A stretch of DNA of 64,000 nucleotides, from NCBI RefSeq assembly GCF_003024805.1, contig NZ_PUEC01000005.1:61385-125384 (forward strand). The letters are read 5' to 3'. This document shows, piece by piece, positions 46,020 to 55,519 of this stretch. The position numbers were made by a program, and so were the translations under genes. The notes beneath the pieces are model-generated. The model was given only the letters and a program-made list of their open reading frames with translations. It was not told the origin of the DNA and made no database searches. The first letter of the stretch is position 1. Each line of letters opens with the position of its first letter. The stretch comes from Duncaniella muris. GTDB taxonomy: Bacteria; Bacteroidota; Bacteroidia; Bacteroidales; Muribaculaceae.

Positions 46020-47726
46020 ATGAATTTTGCAGCTTCTCTTGATTTCAAGCCGAAATTGGTTTCGACTCTGAAAAATTATTCCTTTGACAAGTTTAAAAAC
46101 GACCTTGTGGCCGGTATAGTGGTAGGCATTGTGGCTCTCCCGCTTGCAATCGCCTTCGGTATAGCCAGTGGTGTCAGCCCCACAGTCGGTCTCATCACAG
46201 CCATAATAGGCGGCTTCATTGTTTCGGCAGCCGGCGGCTGCACGGTGCAGATCGGTGGCCCTACAGGCGCGTTCATCGTGATAGTCTACAATATCATTGC
46301 CAATTTCGGTCTTGAAGGACTGGCGGTAGCAACACTGATGGCCGGACTTATCCTTGTGGCTCTCGGCATATTCCGCCTCGGAACAGTCATCAAGTTCATT
46401 CCTTATCCGATTGTGGTGGGTTTTACGGCAGGTATCGCGCTGACAATCTTCTCCACACAGATCAACGACTTCTTCGGACTTGGATTGAAAAACGTGCCGA
46501 GCGAGTTCATCCCGAAGTGGGGCATGTATCTTTCAAATTTCGGCAATGTCGACTGGATCACTCTCGGAGTCGGACTTGCAGCACTGGCAATTATCATTGT
46601 CACACCCAAAATTTCCCGACGTCTGCCCGGTGCGCTGATCGCCATTATACTCGTGACACTTGTGGTGTCACTTGTGCCCGGTCTTCATGTCGAGACTATC
46701 GGCGATCGTTTCGGCTCACTATCCACTGACATACCAGAACCTCACGGATTTGAGCTGAGCATGGCCACGATCAACCGCCTGCTCCCCTCGGCATTCACAA
46801 TCGCGATTCTCGGAGCTATCGAATCACTGCTGTCAGCAACCGTGGCTGACGGTGTGACAGGAACACGCACCAACAGCAACACCGAACTTATCGGCCAGGG
46901 CATGGCCAACATCATCGTGCCTTTCTTCGGTGGCATCCCCGTCACCGGAGCGATTGCCCGCACAATGACCAACATCACCAACGGCGGACGCACTCCAGTG
47001 GCCGGCCTTGTCCATGCCATTGTCCTCTTCATGATCTTCCTCTTCCTCATGCCGCTGATCAACCTGATCCCGATGGCCTGCCTTGCTGCAGTCCTGATTG
47101 TTGTCAGCTACAACATGAGCGGCTGGCGCACAATCCGTGCCATCTTCCACAATCCGAAGAGCGACATCTCAGTGCTTGTCCTTACCTTCCTTCTGACCGT
47201 CATCTTCGATCTGACCATCGCAATCGAGATGGGGCTCCTTCTTGCTGTAATCCTCTTCCTGCGCCGTGTGATGGAAAACACTGAGATCAAAGTTTACTCC
47301 GAGCAGCTTGACATTGCCGAAGGTTCTGAAACCACACATCACGAGATGCTCAACGTCAATCCCGGCGTGGAGGTCTATGAGATTGACGGCCCGTTCTTCT
47401 TCGGTGTCGCCACAAAGTTTGATGAGCTGATGCGCACCACCATCGGCGAGAAGCCCAAAGTCCGCATCATCCGTATGCGCAAAGTGCCGTTCATCGACTC
47501 TACGGGCATACATAATCTTGAAGTGCTCATCAAGTCATCGCATGACGAGAATATCCAGGTGGTTCTTTCCGGCGTGCGTGAGAATGTGCGCGCAGCGCTT
47601 GTCAACGCCGGTGTCAATACGCTCCTCGGCGATGACCATATCTGCGACCATATCACAAAGGCTGTTGAAATGGCCAATAGGCTGGCTCCTGCCTCAGCTA
47701 CGGCTGCAGCTGCAGCCACAGTCTGA
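46020..47726 (+). CDS. SulP family inorganic anion transporter with STAS domain
   Basis: A 568-residue SulP/SLC26 transporter. The N-terminal membrane domain (about 20-430) includes VGIVALPLAIAFGIASGV and the GGCTVQIGGPTGAF motif, and the C-terminal STAS domain (about 445-550) carries MRKVPFIDSTGIHNLE with the conserved DSTG. Candidate substrates are sulphate, bicarbonate or other anions; sequence alone does not decide. Single gene with its own promoter and terminator. Confidence 0.9.
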   Translation: MNFAASLDFKPKLVSTLKNYSFDKFKNDLVAGIVVGIVALPLAIAFGIASGVSPTVGLITAIIGGFIVSAAGGCTVQIGGPTGAFIVIVYNIIANFGLEGLAVATLMAGLILVALGIFRLGTVIKFIPYPIVVGFTAGIALTIFSTQINDFFGLGLKNVPSEFIPKWGMYLSNFGNVDWITLGVGLAALAIIIVTPKISRRLPGALIAIILVTLVVSLVPGLHVETIGDRFGSLSTDIPEPHGFELSMATINRLLPSAFTIAILGAIESLLSATVADGVTGTRTNSNTELIGQGMANIIVPFFGGIPVTGAIARTMTNITNGGRTPVAGLVHAIVLFMIFLFLMPLINLIPMACLAAVLIVVSYNMSGWRTIRAIFHNPKSDISVLVLTFLLTVIFDLTIAIEMGLLLAVILFLRRVMENTEIKVYSEQLDIAEGSETTHHEMLNVNPGVEVYEIDGPFFFGVATKFDELMRTTIGEKPKVRIIRMRKVPFIDSTGIHNLEVLIKSSHDENIQVVLSGVRENVRAALVNAGVNTLLGDDHICDHITKAVEMANRLAPASATAAAAATV

Positions 47727-47745
47727 TAAGAGCCTCTGAATAACG

Positions 47746-47792
47746 AAAAAGCCTGACACTCGCGTCATGTCCGCGGGCTGTCAGGCTTTTTT
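47746..47792. terminator. Terminator between sulP and hisA
   Basis: A 13-base stem (47746-47758 with 47779-47791) with A and T runs at the two ends, so it can end both convergent transcripts. Confidence 0.85.
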
Positions 47793-47842
47793 GTCACCGG
47801 TCGCTGTCAGCCGGCAGTGTGTTAAGAAGCTTTTGGTGTGTG

Positions 47843-48565
47843 TTATCTGGCGTATCTCTGTAATTCTTTGAGTGTCAGGTGGCCTTCATATATAGCTTTG
47901 CCTGTAATGACTCGCCGCAGGCCGAGTGCGTCAAGGCGCTCGATGTCACGGATTGAGCTGATGCCGCCGGAGACGGTGAACACAACATCCGGAAACGCTT
48001 CCTGAAGACGTGTGTACATACCGAAAGCCGGACCTTCAAGCATTCCGTCTTTTGATATGTCGGTGCAGATGGCCTGGGAAAGACCCGACGGGATAAAACG
48101 GGCAAGCAGATCGTCAATCGTATCGGCTGTTTCCTCCAGCCATCCGCTGACGGCAACTTTGCCGTTGCGCACATCGGCTCCGAGTATCAGCTTCTCGCCG
48201 CCATAGGTCTGTAGCCATTCAGTCATCAGTTGAGGTTCGCGGGCTGCTATGCTGCCGATGATCGCATAGGTTGCTCCTGCGTTGAACACATCTTTCAGCG
48301 CCTGTCCGGTTTTTATGCCTCCTCCCCATTCAGCCGTCACTCCGTTGATGCGGGCAATCTGTTCGAGGGTGTGGAGATTACGCGGAGAACTTGCCTTGGC
48401 ACCGTCAAGGTCAACGACGTGTATGCGTGTCAGCCCGTGGTCGGCAAAACGTTTCGCCATGTCTTCAGGCGAGAGATTATAGTCGGTGCAACGGTCATAG
48501 TCGCCTTGAGAGAGCCTGACGCACTTTCCGTCGATCAGGTCAATGGCAGGGATTACTTCGATCAT
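47843..48565 (-). CDS. hisA: ProFAR isomerase (HisA)
   Basis: A 240-residue (beta/alpha)8 isomerase of histidine synthesis. It opens VIPAIDLIDGKCVRL with the catalytic Asp, has the phosphate-binding GGGIKTG and GGISS loops, and the second catalytic Asp in CTDISKDG. It is the last gene of the minus-strand his operon: hisF and hisIE, usually next to it, are absent here. A 75-base gap separates it from hisH. Confidence 0.95.
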   Translation of the reverse strand: MIEVIPAIDLIDGKCVRLSQGDYDRCTDYNLSPEDMAKRFADHGLTRIHVVDLDGAKASSPRNLHTLEQIARINGVTAEWGGGIKTGQALKDVFNAGATYAIIGSIAAREPQLMTEWLQTYGGEKLILGADVRNGKVAVSGWLEETADTIDDLLARFIPSGLSQAICTDISKDGMLEGPAFGMYTRLQEAFPDVVFTVSGGISSIRDIERLDALGLRRVITGKAIYEGHLTLKELQRYAR

Positions 48566-48640
48566 CGTTTTTTATCTGTTGGTGTATCTGGGGGATAGAC
48601 TTGGCAGTGAACCGTATATGTTTTTTGTGGCATGCATGGC

Positions 48641-49228
48641 CTACAGTTTCAGGAAATTGGCGAGAATCTGCTCGCCGATGTCGCCGCTTTTTTCGGGATG
48701 GAACTGAGTACCGTAGAAATTTTCATATTTGAGCGCCGCGCTGAAAAGAGTGGTGCCATAGCGGGTGGTCGCGATGGTGTCAGGACAGAGATTGGCATAA
48801 TATGAATGCACATAGTAGACATAGCTTCCCCGGCCGATATCTTTGAGCAGTTTCGATTCCAGATTGTTGATTCGGTTCCAGCCTACATGGGGCACCTTAA
48901 GACCTTCTTCTTCAGGGAAACGGCGGATATGGGCATCGAAGATCCCCAGGCAGTCAACATCTCCTTCCTCCGAGTGGCGGCACATAACCTGCATGCCTAC
49001 GCAGATGCCGAGCACCGGATGGCGTAGATTGCGGATCACTTCACAAAGTCCGCGTTCCCGCAGACGTTCCATAGCCTCGGCATCGTTTCCGACCCCCGGC
49101 AGGAGAACCCGCGAGGCACTGCGTATCTCTTCCGGATCCGAGGTCAGTTTCCACTCGGCTCCGAGGCGGCTGAGGGCATTTTCTACCGAACGCAGATTGC
49201 CCATTTCGTAATCTATTATGGCTATCAT
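48641..49228 (-). CDS. hisH: Imidazole glycerol phosphate synthase, glutaminase subunit HisH
   Basis: A 195-residue class I glutamine amidotransferase that supplies ammonia to HisF. The nucleophile cysteine lies in LGICVGMQ (residues about 72-79), and the His/Glu pair in TQFHPEKSG. Its ATG overlaps the hisB stop by 4 bases. Its catalytic partner hisF is not in this window. Confidence 0.95.
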   Translation of the reverse strand: MIAIIDYEMGNLRSVENALSRLGAEWKLTSDPEEIRSASRVLLPGVGNDAEAMERLRERGLCEVIRNLRHPVLGICVGMQVMCRHSEEGDVDCLGIFDAHIRRFPEEEGLKVPHVGWNRINNLESKLLKDIGRGSYVYYVHSYYANLCPDTIATTRYGTTLFSAALKYENFYGTQFHPEKSGDIGEQILANFLKL

Positions 49229-50328
49229 ATGATTCCTTTGCTTGATGGCAGGTTATAGCTGAACACGTCACGTCGGACGGCCATGCGTAGCGCACGGGCG
49301 AAGGCTTTGAACACACCTTCGATCAGGTGGTGGTTGTTTTCGCCGCGCGCGCTGATGTGGAGATTGCAGCGCATGGCGGAGCAGAGCGATTTGAAGAAGT
49401 GGCTGTACATCTCTGTAGGGGTGTCGCCTACATATTCGCGTGTGAACTCCACGTCCCATACAAAATCAGCCCTGCCTCCGAAGTCGATCAGTACAAGGGC
49501 TTTGCACTCGTCCATCGGCAGCACGAATCCATAGCGGTCAATGCCGGTTTTCGATCCGAGAGCCTTGTCTATCGCCTGGCCGAGCACAATGGCGATATCT
49601 TCCATCGAGTGATGTTCGTCTACTTCAAGATCGCCGTCACATTTCAGATCGATCGAAATTCCGGCATGGTGCGGGATCTGCCAGAGCATATGGTCGAAGA
49701 ATTTCAAGCCGCTGTCTATCGCCGAGGGCAGATGCCCGTCAAGGTCGAGCGTCAGGCTGATGCGTGTTTCAGACGTGTCTCGTACTATTGAAACCATGCG
49801 GTCTGCCGAGAGAATATGGCGGGCAATCTCATCCCAGCTGTCGCTGACGAGTTCGCATCCGTCGATGTTTTCGGTGTTGCCGGCGTGGCCTATGAGTATG
49901 CCGCGGGCACCTAAATTGCGCGCGAGTTCGATGTCGGTCATCCTGTCGCCGATAACGAAACTTGTTGCCAGGTCATAGTCACCGCCGAGATAGGCGGTGA
50001 GCATTCCGGTGCGCGGTTTGCGGGTCGGAGCGTTGTCAGCCGGAAACGAACGGTCTATCAGTATATCGTCAAACCTCACGCCTTCTCCTTCAAGAGTGGA
50101 GAGCATGCGGTTGTGGGCCGGCCAGAAGGTCTTTTCCGGGAATGAGGCTGTTCCGAGGCCGTCCTGATTCGAAACCATGACCAGTTCATAGCCGCGGTTC
50201 ATCAGTGAGCGGAGCCCGAAGATTGCGCCGGGTACGAATTCGAGCTTCTCAAGCGAGTCGATCTGCTCGTCGGCCGGCTCTTTTATGATTGTGCCGTCGC
50301 GGTCAATGAAAATAGCTTTCTTTGCCAT
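49225..50328 (-). CDS. hisB: Bifunctional histidinol-phosphatase / imidazoleglycerol-phosphate dehydratase
   Basis: A 367-residue fusion. Residues about 1-165 are the HAD-type histidinol-phosphate phosphatase (FIDRDGTIIKEP, and the RKPRTGML and IGDRMTD motifs); residues about 180-367 are the dehydratase with the metal-binding FFDHML, DEHHSMED and HHLIEGVFKAFA motifs. The same fusion is found in E. coli and many Bacteroidetes. It overlaps hisH by 4 bases. Confidence 0.96.
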   Translation of the reverse strand: MAKKAIFIDRDGTIIKEPADEQIDSLEKLEFVPGAIFGLRSLMNRGYELVMVSNQDGLGTASFPEKTFWPAHNRMLSTLEGEGVRFDDILIDRSFPADNAPTRKPRTGMLTAYLGGDYDLATSFVIGDRMTDIELARNLGARGILIGHAGNTENIDGCELVSDSWDEIARHILSADRMVSIVRDTSETRISLTLDLDGHLPSAIDSGLKFFDHMLWQIPHHAGISIDLKCDGDLEVDEHHSMEDIAIVLGQAIDKALGSKTGIDRYGFVLPMDECKALVLIDFGGRADFVWDVEFTREYVGDTPTEMYSHFFKSLCSAMRCNLHISARGENNHHLIEGVFKAFARALRMAVRRDVFSYNLPSSKGII

Positions 50329-50369
50329 AGCTGAGTTGGTTTTGCATGAGTAAAGTCGGTTCGTGGATA

Positions 50370-51401
50370 TCAGAATTTTTCAAGAAGAGCCACCACGCGG
50401 GCATTTTCTTCGGGTGTGCCTACGGTGAAACGCAGGCAGTTGCCGCAGCCTGTTACCTTGTTGCGGTTTCTTACGATTACTCCGTGTTCTGTCAGATAGC
50501 TGTACATCGCATCGGCATCATCGACTTTGACGAGCAGGAAGTTGGCATCCGAAGGATAGACTTTTCTGACTTTAGGAAGGGCGGCCAGAGTCTTGGCGAG
50601 ATAATCGCGTTGCTGTCTGATTTCCTCCACCTGGGGGCTGATGTCAGTTTCGGCGATGCGTCTGAGCAGTCCGGCCTGTGTCGGACCGTTGACATTGTAG
50701 GGATACTTCACCCTGCCATACAGTTCGGCTATTTCAGGCACGGCAAATGCCATGCCCATACGCAGCGAGGCCATGCCCCAGGCTTTCGAGAATGTCTGCA
50801 TCACTATCAGATTGTGATGTGTGGCTATATCTGCAAGAAGCGATGGTTCAGCCGAGAAGTCTATGTAGGCTTCATCAACCACCACCATGCCGTTGAAACT
50901 GTCGGCCAAACGAAGAATGTCGGCACGGCTGAATGAATTTCCGGTCGGGTTGTTGGGCGAACAGATCCACATCAGTCTGCTGTTTTCATCTGCGGCCGCG
51001 AGGAGCGCCTCTACCGGCAGAGAAAAGTCCTCGTTCAGTGCCACGCTGCGCAGTTCTACATCATTGATATAGGCGCTTACGGCGTAGACCCCGTAGCTCG
51101 GAGCTATTGCAATGGCATTGTCAATTCCGGGGCGGCAGAAGATGCGATAGGTGAGGTCGATGGCCTCGTCACTGCCTGCGCCACCTATAAATATATTATC
51201 GGCCGCTATGCCTTTCAACGTGGAAATCGCTTTTTTCAGCTCCTTCTGATGGGGATCGGGGTAGCGGTTGAGTCCGGAGGGATAGGGGCTTTCATTGGCG
51301 TCGAGCCACACGGAGATGTCGCCACCTTTGAATTCATCACGGGCGGTCGAGTATGGCTCCAGAGAGAGTATGTTGGGGCGTACAAAGCTCAGAGGATTCA
51401 T
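50370..51401 (-). CDS. hisC: Histidinol-phosphate aminotransferase
   Basis: A 343-residue class I/II PLP aminotransferase. The PLP lysine is in QTFSKAWGMA, the Asp of the cofactor ring in VVVDEAYIDF, and the N-terminal LDANESPYP segment is typical of HisC. It sits 14 bases after hisD and 41 before hisB. Confidence 0.95.
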   Translation of the reverse strand: MNPLSFVRPNILSLEPYSTARDEFKGGDISVWLDANESPYPSGLNRYPDPHQKELKKAISTLKGIAADNIFIGGAGSDEAIDLTYRIFCRPGIDNAIAIAPSYGVYAVSAYINDVELRSVALNEDFSLPVEALLAAADENSRLMWICSPNNPTGNSFSRADILRLADSFNGMVVVDEAYIDFSAEPSLLADIATHHNLIVMQTFSKAWGMASLRMGMAFAVPEIAELYGRVKYPYNVNGPTQAGLLRRIAETDISPQVEEIRQQRDYLAKTLAALPKVRKVYPSDANFLLVKVDDADAMYSYLTEHGVIVRNRNKVTGCGNCLRFTVGTPEENARVVALLEKF

Positions 51402-51415
51402 TGCGGTAGAGGTGT

Positions 51416-52696
51416 TTAGGTGTCGGATTGGGTGCGTACGCTGACGGCAAGCGCATGAGCGTCAAGCCCTTCGGCTTCGGCCATTGCGGTGATAGCAGGC
51501 GCGAGCAGTCCGAGGCCTTCGCGCGTGAGTTCCTGGTAGGTGATCTTGCGCATGAAACTGTCGAGGTTCACGCCGCTGTAGGCCCGCGCCCAGGCAGAGG
51601 TGGGAAGTGTGTGGTTTGTGCCTGACGCATAGTCTCCTGCGCTTTCCGGAGAGTAATTGCCTATGAACACACTGCCTGCCGCGCGTATCTCCTGGGCCAC
51701 TGTCCAGGGTGATTTCATAGAGATGATCAGGTGTTCCGGCGCATAGGCATTGACAAAATCGATCATGTCATCGCGCCCGTCCATTACAATCAGACGGCTG
51801 TGGGAGAGCGATCCGGCCACAGAGTCCTCGCGGCTGAGTTTTTTTGACAGGCGGCTGATTTCAGCCTGCGTCTCTGACGCGATGCGCTCGGAGGTGCAGA
51901 CGAGTATCGCCTGGCTGTCAGGCCCGTGTTCAGCTTGCGAGAGGAGGTCTGCGGCGATGAATGTCGGGTTGGCACTGTCATCGGCCATTACGAGAACCTC
52001 GCTCGGACCTGCGGGCATGTCAATAGCCACAGTTGCTGAAAGCTGCTGCTTGGCTTTGGTGACATAGCGGTTGCCCGGCCCGAAGATCTTGTCGACTTTC
52101 GGAATGCTTTCGGTGCCGAGAGCCATTGCTGCGATGGCCTGCGCGCCGCCTATTCTGTAGATCCTGTCTATGCCGCAGACAGCGGCTGCATAGAGTATCT
52201 CAGGTGCTATCGGACGGTTGCCGCTCTGCGGTGTGCAGAGTATTATCTCTTTGCATCCGGCTATTCGGGCAGGGCAGGCGAGCATGAGCACTGTGGAGAA
52301 GAGCGGGGCACGACCGCCTGGTATGTAAAGCCCTACGCGGTCAATGGCCACAGGCTTCTGCACGCAGCGGACGCCGGGCATTGTCATTACATCGACATCG
52401 GTCGGGCGCTGGGCCGAGTGAAAGCGTGTTATGTTTTCCTTGGCCAGGCTGATGGCGGCTTTGACTCCATCGCTGACCTTGGCGCATCCTTCGGCTATTT
52501 CAGCTTCCGAGACTTCGAAACAGCTGATTTCAGTGTGGTCGAAGCGCAGGGCCATATTGCGCAGAGCTTCGTCTCCACGCAGTCTGACGTCAGCGATGAT
52601 TCCGCTGACGGCTTTGTCGACCGCCGGATCATCAGGAATGTTGCGCTCGGTAAGCCGCGGCCACTCGGCGCGCGGCGGATTTATATAGGTATCCAT
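51416..52696 (-). CDS. hisD: Histidinol dehydrogenase
   Basis: A 426-residue zinc-dependent enzyme oxidising histidinol to histidine in two steps. Signature segments include [27 protein letters not shown] and [16 protein letters not shown]. Normal length. Second gene of the his operon, 24 bases after hisG. Confidence 0.96.
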   Translation of the reverse strand: MDTYINPPRAEWPRLTERNIPDDPAVDKAVSGIIADVRLRGDEALRNMALRFDHTEISCFEVSEAEIAEGCAKVSDGVKAAISLAKENITRFHSAQRPTDVDVMTMPGVRCVQKPVAIDRVGLYIPGGRAPLFSTVLMLACPARIAGCKEIILCTPQSGNRPIAPEILYAAAVCGIDRIYRIGGAQAIAAMALGTESIPKVDKIFGPGNRYVTKAKQQLSATVAIDMPAGPSEVLVMADDSANPTFIAADLLSQAEHGPDSQAILVCTSERIASETQAEISRLSKKLSREDSVAGSLSHSRLIVMDGRDDMIDFVNAYAPEHLIISMKSPWTVAQEIRAAGSVFIGNYSPESAGDYASGTNHTLPTSAWARAYSGVNLDSFMRKITYQELTREGLGLLAPAITAMAEAEGLDAHALAVSVRTQSDT

Positions 52697-52720
52697 TGTT
52701 GTGTCTGATTAAGTGCCCTC

Positions 52721-53572
52721 TTATTTGACAATGTTTTCAAGCACGAGCACGAGTATGTCTTCGGCTCCGATGCCTTTCAGCTGCTCGATTTTTTCCCAAA
52801 GCTGCGATTCAGGGATCACAGCATGGAGTGAAAGCCATTCCGGATCAGCCAGATGCAGGATTGTAGGGCTTTTCATTCCGGGAAGAATCTTCAGGGCTTC
52901 GTCAAGCGATGATTTCGGAAGGTTCATGAGCACATATTTCATGCCACGGCTTTCGATTATAGAGCGGAAGCGGAAACAGAGCTTGTCAAGTTCCTCCTGC
53001 TTTTCGGCCGGAAGATCCGGTGTGGCTATCAGTACAGATTGAGATTCGAGCACAGACTCCACTTCCACGAGGCCGTTCTGTATAAGAGTGCCTCCGGAAG
53101 AAACAATGTCAAAGATTGCATCGGCCATGCCGATTGCCGGAGCTATCTCCACCGAACCGGTTATGGTGTGGATCTCGGCGCTGATCTCTTTTTCTTTAAG
53201 AAAGCGCGAGAGTATGGCGGGATAAGATGTGGCTATACGGCGGCCGTTGAACCATTCGAGCCCTTTGTAATCGGCCTCGCGTGGCACTGCGAGACTCAGA
53301 CGGCAACCGCCGAATCCGAGCGGTATTATCCGATGGACATCCACGCCTTTTTCTTCCACTTCGTTGAGCCCGACAATTCCGAGATCGGCTGTGCCCATTG
53401 CGACAGCCTGTGGAATATCATCGTCACGGAGTAGCAAAAGATCTACTGGGAAGCCCTTGGCATGGGCGATGAGGGAGCGGCTCCCTACTGACGCCGAGAT
53501 TCCCGCATCGGCAAGCAAAGCCATTGTTTTTTCGTTGAGGCGACCTTTGGCCTGGATGGCAATTCGTAACAT
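52721..53572 (-). CDS. hisG: ATP phosphoribosyltransferase (long form)
   Basis: A 283-residue HisG, the first and regulated enzyme of histidine synthesis. The N-terminal IAIQAKGRLNEKT, the PRPP loop region (IVSSGGTLIQNGL) and a C-terminal ACT-like regulatory domain (about 205-283) place it in the long, histidine-inhibited form that does not need HisZ. It starts the minus-strand operon hisG-D-C-B-H-A. Confidence 0.96.
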   Translation of the reverse strand: MLRIAIQAKGRLNEKTMALLADAGISASVGSRSLIAHAKGFPVDLLLLRDDDIPQAVAMGTADLGIVGLNEVEEKGVDVHRIIPLGFGGCRLSLAVPREADYKGLEWFNGRRIATSYPAILSRFLKEKEISAEIHTITGSVEIAPAIGMADAIFDIVSSGGTLIQNGLVEVESVLESQSVLIATPDLPAEKQEELDKLCFRFRSIIESRGMKYVLMNLPKSSLDEALKILPGMKSPTILHLADPEWLSLHAVIPESQLWEKIEQLKGIGAEDILVLVLENIVK

Positions 53573-53602
53573 ATATTGTAATAATCCTTAGAAATTGATG
53601 CG

Positions 53603-53632
53603 CAAAGATACGGTTTTTATTCTAAAATGCAA
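53603..53632 (-). promoter_or_regulatory. Promoter of the his operon
   Basis: On the minus strand TTG (53632-53630), 19 bases and TATCTTTG (53610-53603). The leader to hisG is about 25 bases, too short for a peptide attenuator. Confidence 0.75.
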
Positions 53633-53703
53633 TCAAAGAGATCGCTTTTACTCATGAAATCTTTCAAGTCGGAGAAATCCGCTGGCTGGCAACTTTCAGA
53701 AAG

Positions 53704-53735
53704 TTTGCATAGCTCGGAATAAGTTGTTACCTTTG
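53704..53735 (+). promoter_or_regulatory. Promoter of the plus-strand Stealth cluster
   Basis: TTTG (53704-53707), 20 bases and TACCTTTG (53728-53735), 40 bases before the first ATG. Confidence 0.75.
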
Positions 53736-53775
53736 TGAAGTACTCCTCGCGCTTTGATTAAAGAATACCATAAGA

Positions 53776-54573
53776 ATGATAAACACAAACGGAGACAATG
53801 AAAAGACACGTGTAATCGTGTCATTGACATCTTTTCCTGCTGCGATACGATTTGTATTGCCGACCGTGAAATCAATTCTTGCAGGGTCTGTGCTTCCTGA
53901 CAAAATTGTGCTTTATCTGACATATTCCCAGTTTGAAAATTGCGGAATTCCGCAAGATCTGCTTGACCTTGCCGATAAGAATCCGATTTTTGAAATCAGG
54001 GACTATGCCAGTGAAATAAGGTCGTATCGCAAACTGATTCCGGCGCTTAAGGATTTTCCGGAGGATGTCATTGTGACCATAGATGATGATACAGACTATC
54101 ATCCAGACATGCTCGATAGCCTGCTCCGTCTTCATAAACGTTTTCCTGGCCATATTCTGGCTCACAGAGCAAAACGGATAGTGCCTGACAAACCATATCG
54201 AAAATGGCCAAAACTCAGGTGGTATCATTTTATCGGTAGTAAAATCAAAATCAGCCCGAATATAATTCAGACAGGAGTCGGAGGTGTGCTCTATCCGCCT
54301 CATTCGCTCAAAGCCGATATGCTTGACGAAAAAATGTTCACTACATTGGCTCCGACCACTGATGACATATGGTTCTGGGCGGCGGCGGTAGCTAATGGGC
54401 GAACAGTAATACCGGTGCCTTTCGGCCCTCACAATAAGCCTAAAGGACTTGGTAAGCCTCGCGAACTTGCTCTGAAGACAGTAAACTTTAAGTCCGGAAC
54501 TGATCGTAACGACATCGCATTCAAAACTATTATACAAAGATATCCGGAAGTTAATAATCAACTTGAGAAATAA
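53776..54573 (+). CDS. GT2-like glycosyltransferase
   Basis: A 265-residue protein with a GT-A-like fold. It opens VIVSLTSFPAAI, has a metal-binding acidic cluster TIDDDTDYHPD near residues 97-107, and a later TTDDIWFW motif that fits the acceptor-site Asp. It is distinct from the GT2 enzymes of the 13-20 kb cluster. It leads an apparent operon with two Stealth proteins (15 bases to the next gene). Substrates unknown. Confidence 0.8.
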   Translation: MINTNGDNEKTRVIVSLTSFPAAIRFVLPTVKSILAGSVLPDKIVLYLTYSQFENCGIPQDLLDLADKNPIFEIRDYASEIRSYRKLIPALKDFPEDVIVTIDDDTDYHPDMLDSLLRLHKRFPGHILAHRAKRIVPDKPYRKWPKLRWYHFIGSKIKISPNIIQTGVGGVLYPPHSLKADMLDEKMFTTLAPTTDDIWFWAAAVANGRTVIPVPFGPHNKPKGLGKPRELALKTVNFKSGTDRNDIAFKTIIQRYPEVNNQLEK

Positions 54574-54588
54574 ACGAAAAAGCAAGAT

Positions 54589-55518
54589 ATGGAAATAGAT
54601 CTGGTTTATCTGTGGGTTAATGGTAATGATCCGCAGTGGCAGGCCAAACGCCAATCTGTAACAGGGGATATAGGCCATACTTCGGTAAACTGCAGAGGAC
54701 GCTATATGGATAATGGAGAATTAAAATACAGTCTGCGTTCTATAGGGCTATATGCCCCTTGGGTCCGTAAGATTTTTATAGTCACGGATAATCAGGTGCC
54801 GGAATGGCTTGATACAGCTCATCCCAAAATTCAGATAGTAGATCATTCTGAAATTCTGCCTGAAGAAAGCCGTCCTTGTTTCAATTCTGTCATAATTGAA
54901 AATTTCCTTTATAAAATTCCAGGCTTGTCAGAATATTTTCTATATGGGAATGATGATATGCTCATCAATCGTCCCGTCACTCCAGAGACGTTTTTTGCAG
55001 CAGACGGTTTCCCGATTGTACGTATGAACCGTCGTCTATTCAGAAAAAGCTATGTGTGGTTTCGGCAGAAAATATTAAAAAAGAAATTGAGTGGATATAA
55101 TCGTCAGATTGCCAATGCAGCCAATCTTGTAAACAGTAAATTGGGAATCTATTTTGGAGATAGGACTCATCACAATATCGATTCTTACCGCAAGAGCGAT
55201 TATGAGCATGTCTATAATATGTTTAAGAATGTGATCAAGCCAACACTGGTTCATCATATACGGGATAATGAAGATATTAACCGTCACATATATTCTTATG
55301 TCCCACTGGCGGAAAAGCGTGCTCATGCTCAGTATGTAAATAAGAAGACATCGTTCCGTCTCCAGATCCATGAAGTTGAGCAATATCAGAAACTGGAAGA
55401 ATATAATCCGATATTTTTCTGCATGAATGATTCTCAGTTTGCAACGGACGAGGATAGAAGGCGCTCAAGTGAATATCTGGAAAGACGTTTTCCGAATAAG
55501 TCGGAATTTGAAAAATAA
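54589..55518 (+). CDS. Stealth family sugar-phosphate transferase (copy 1)
   Basis: A 309-residue protein with all four Stealth regions: CR1 IDLVYLWVNGNDP at the N-terminus, CR2 (KYSLRSIGLYAPW to FLYGNDDMLINRPV, about 43-135), CR3 (THHNIDSY onward, about 192-245) and CR4 (FFCMNDSQ, about 280-287). Stealth proteins are hexose-1-phosphoryl transferases that build phosphodiester-linked surface glycans in bacteria, related to eukaryotic GlcNAc-phosphotransferase. Its DNA looks more A/T-rich than the next copy. It is adjacent to a second, similar gene. Confidence 0.9.
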   Translation: MEIDLVYLWVNGNDPQWQAKRQSVTGDIGHTSVNCRGRYMDNGELKYSLRSIGLYAPWVRKIFIVTDNQVPEWLDTAHPKIQIVDHSEILPEESRPCFNSVIIENFLYKIPGLSEYFLYGNDDMLINRPVTPETFFAADGFPIVRMNRRLFRKSYVWFRQKILKKKLSGYNRQIANAANLVNSKLGIYFGDRTHHNIDSYRKSDYEHVYNMFKNVIKPTLVHHIRDNEDINRHIYSYVPLAEKRAHAQYVNKKTSFRLQIHEVEQYQKLEEYNPIFFCMNDSQFATDEDRRRSSEYLERRFPNKSEFEK

Positions 55519-55519
55519 T

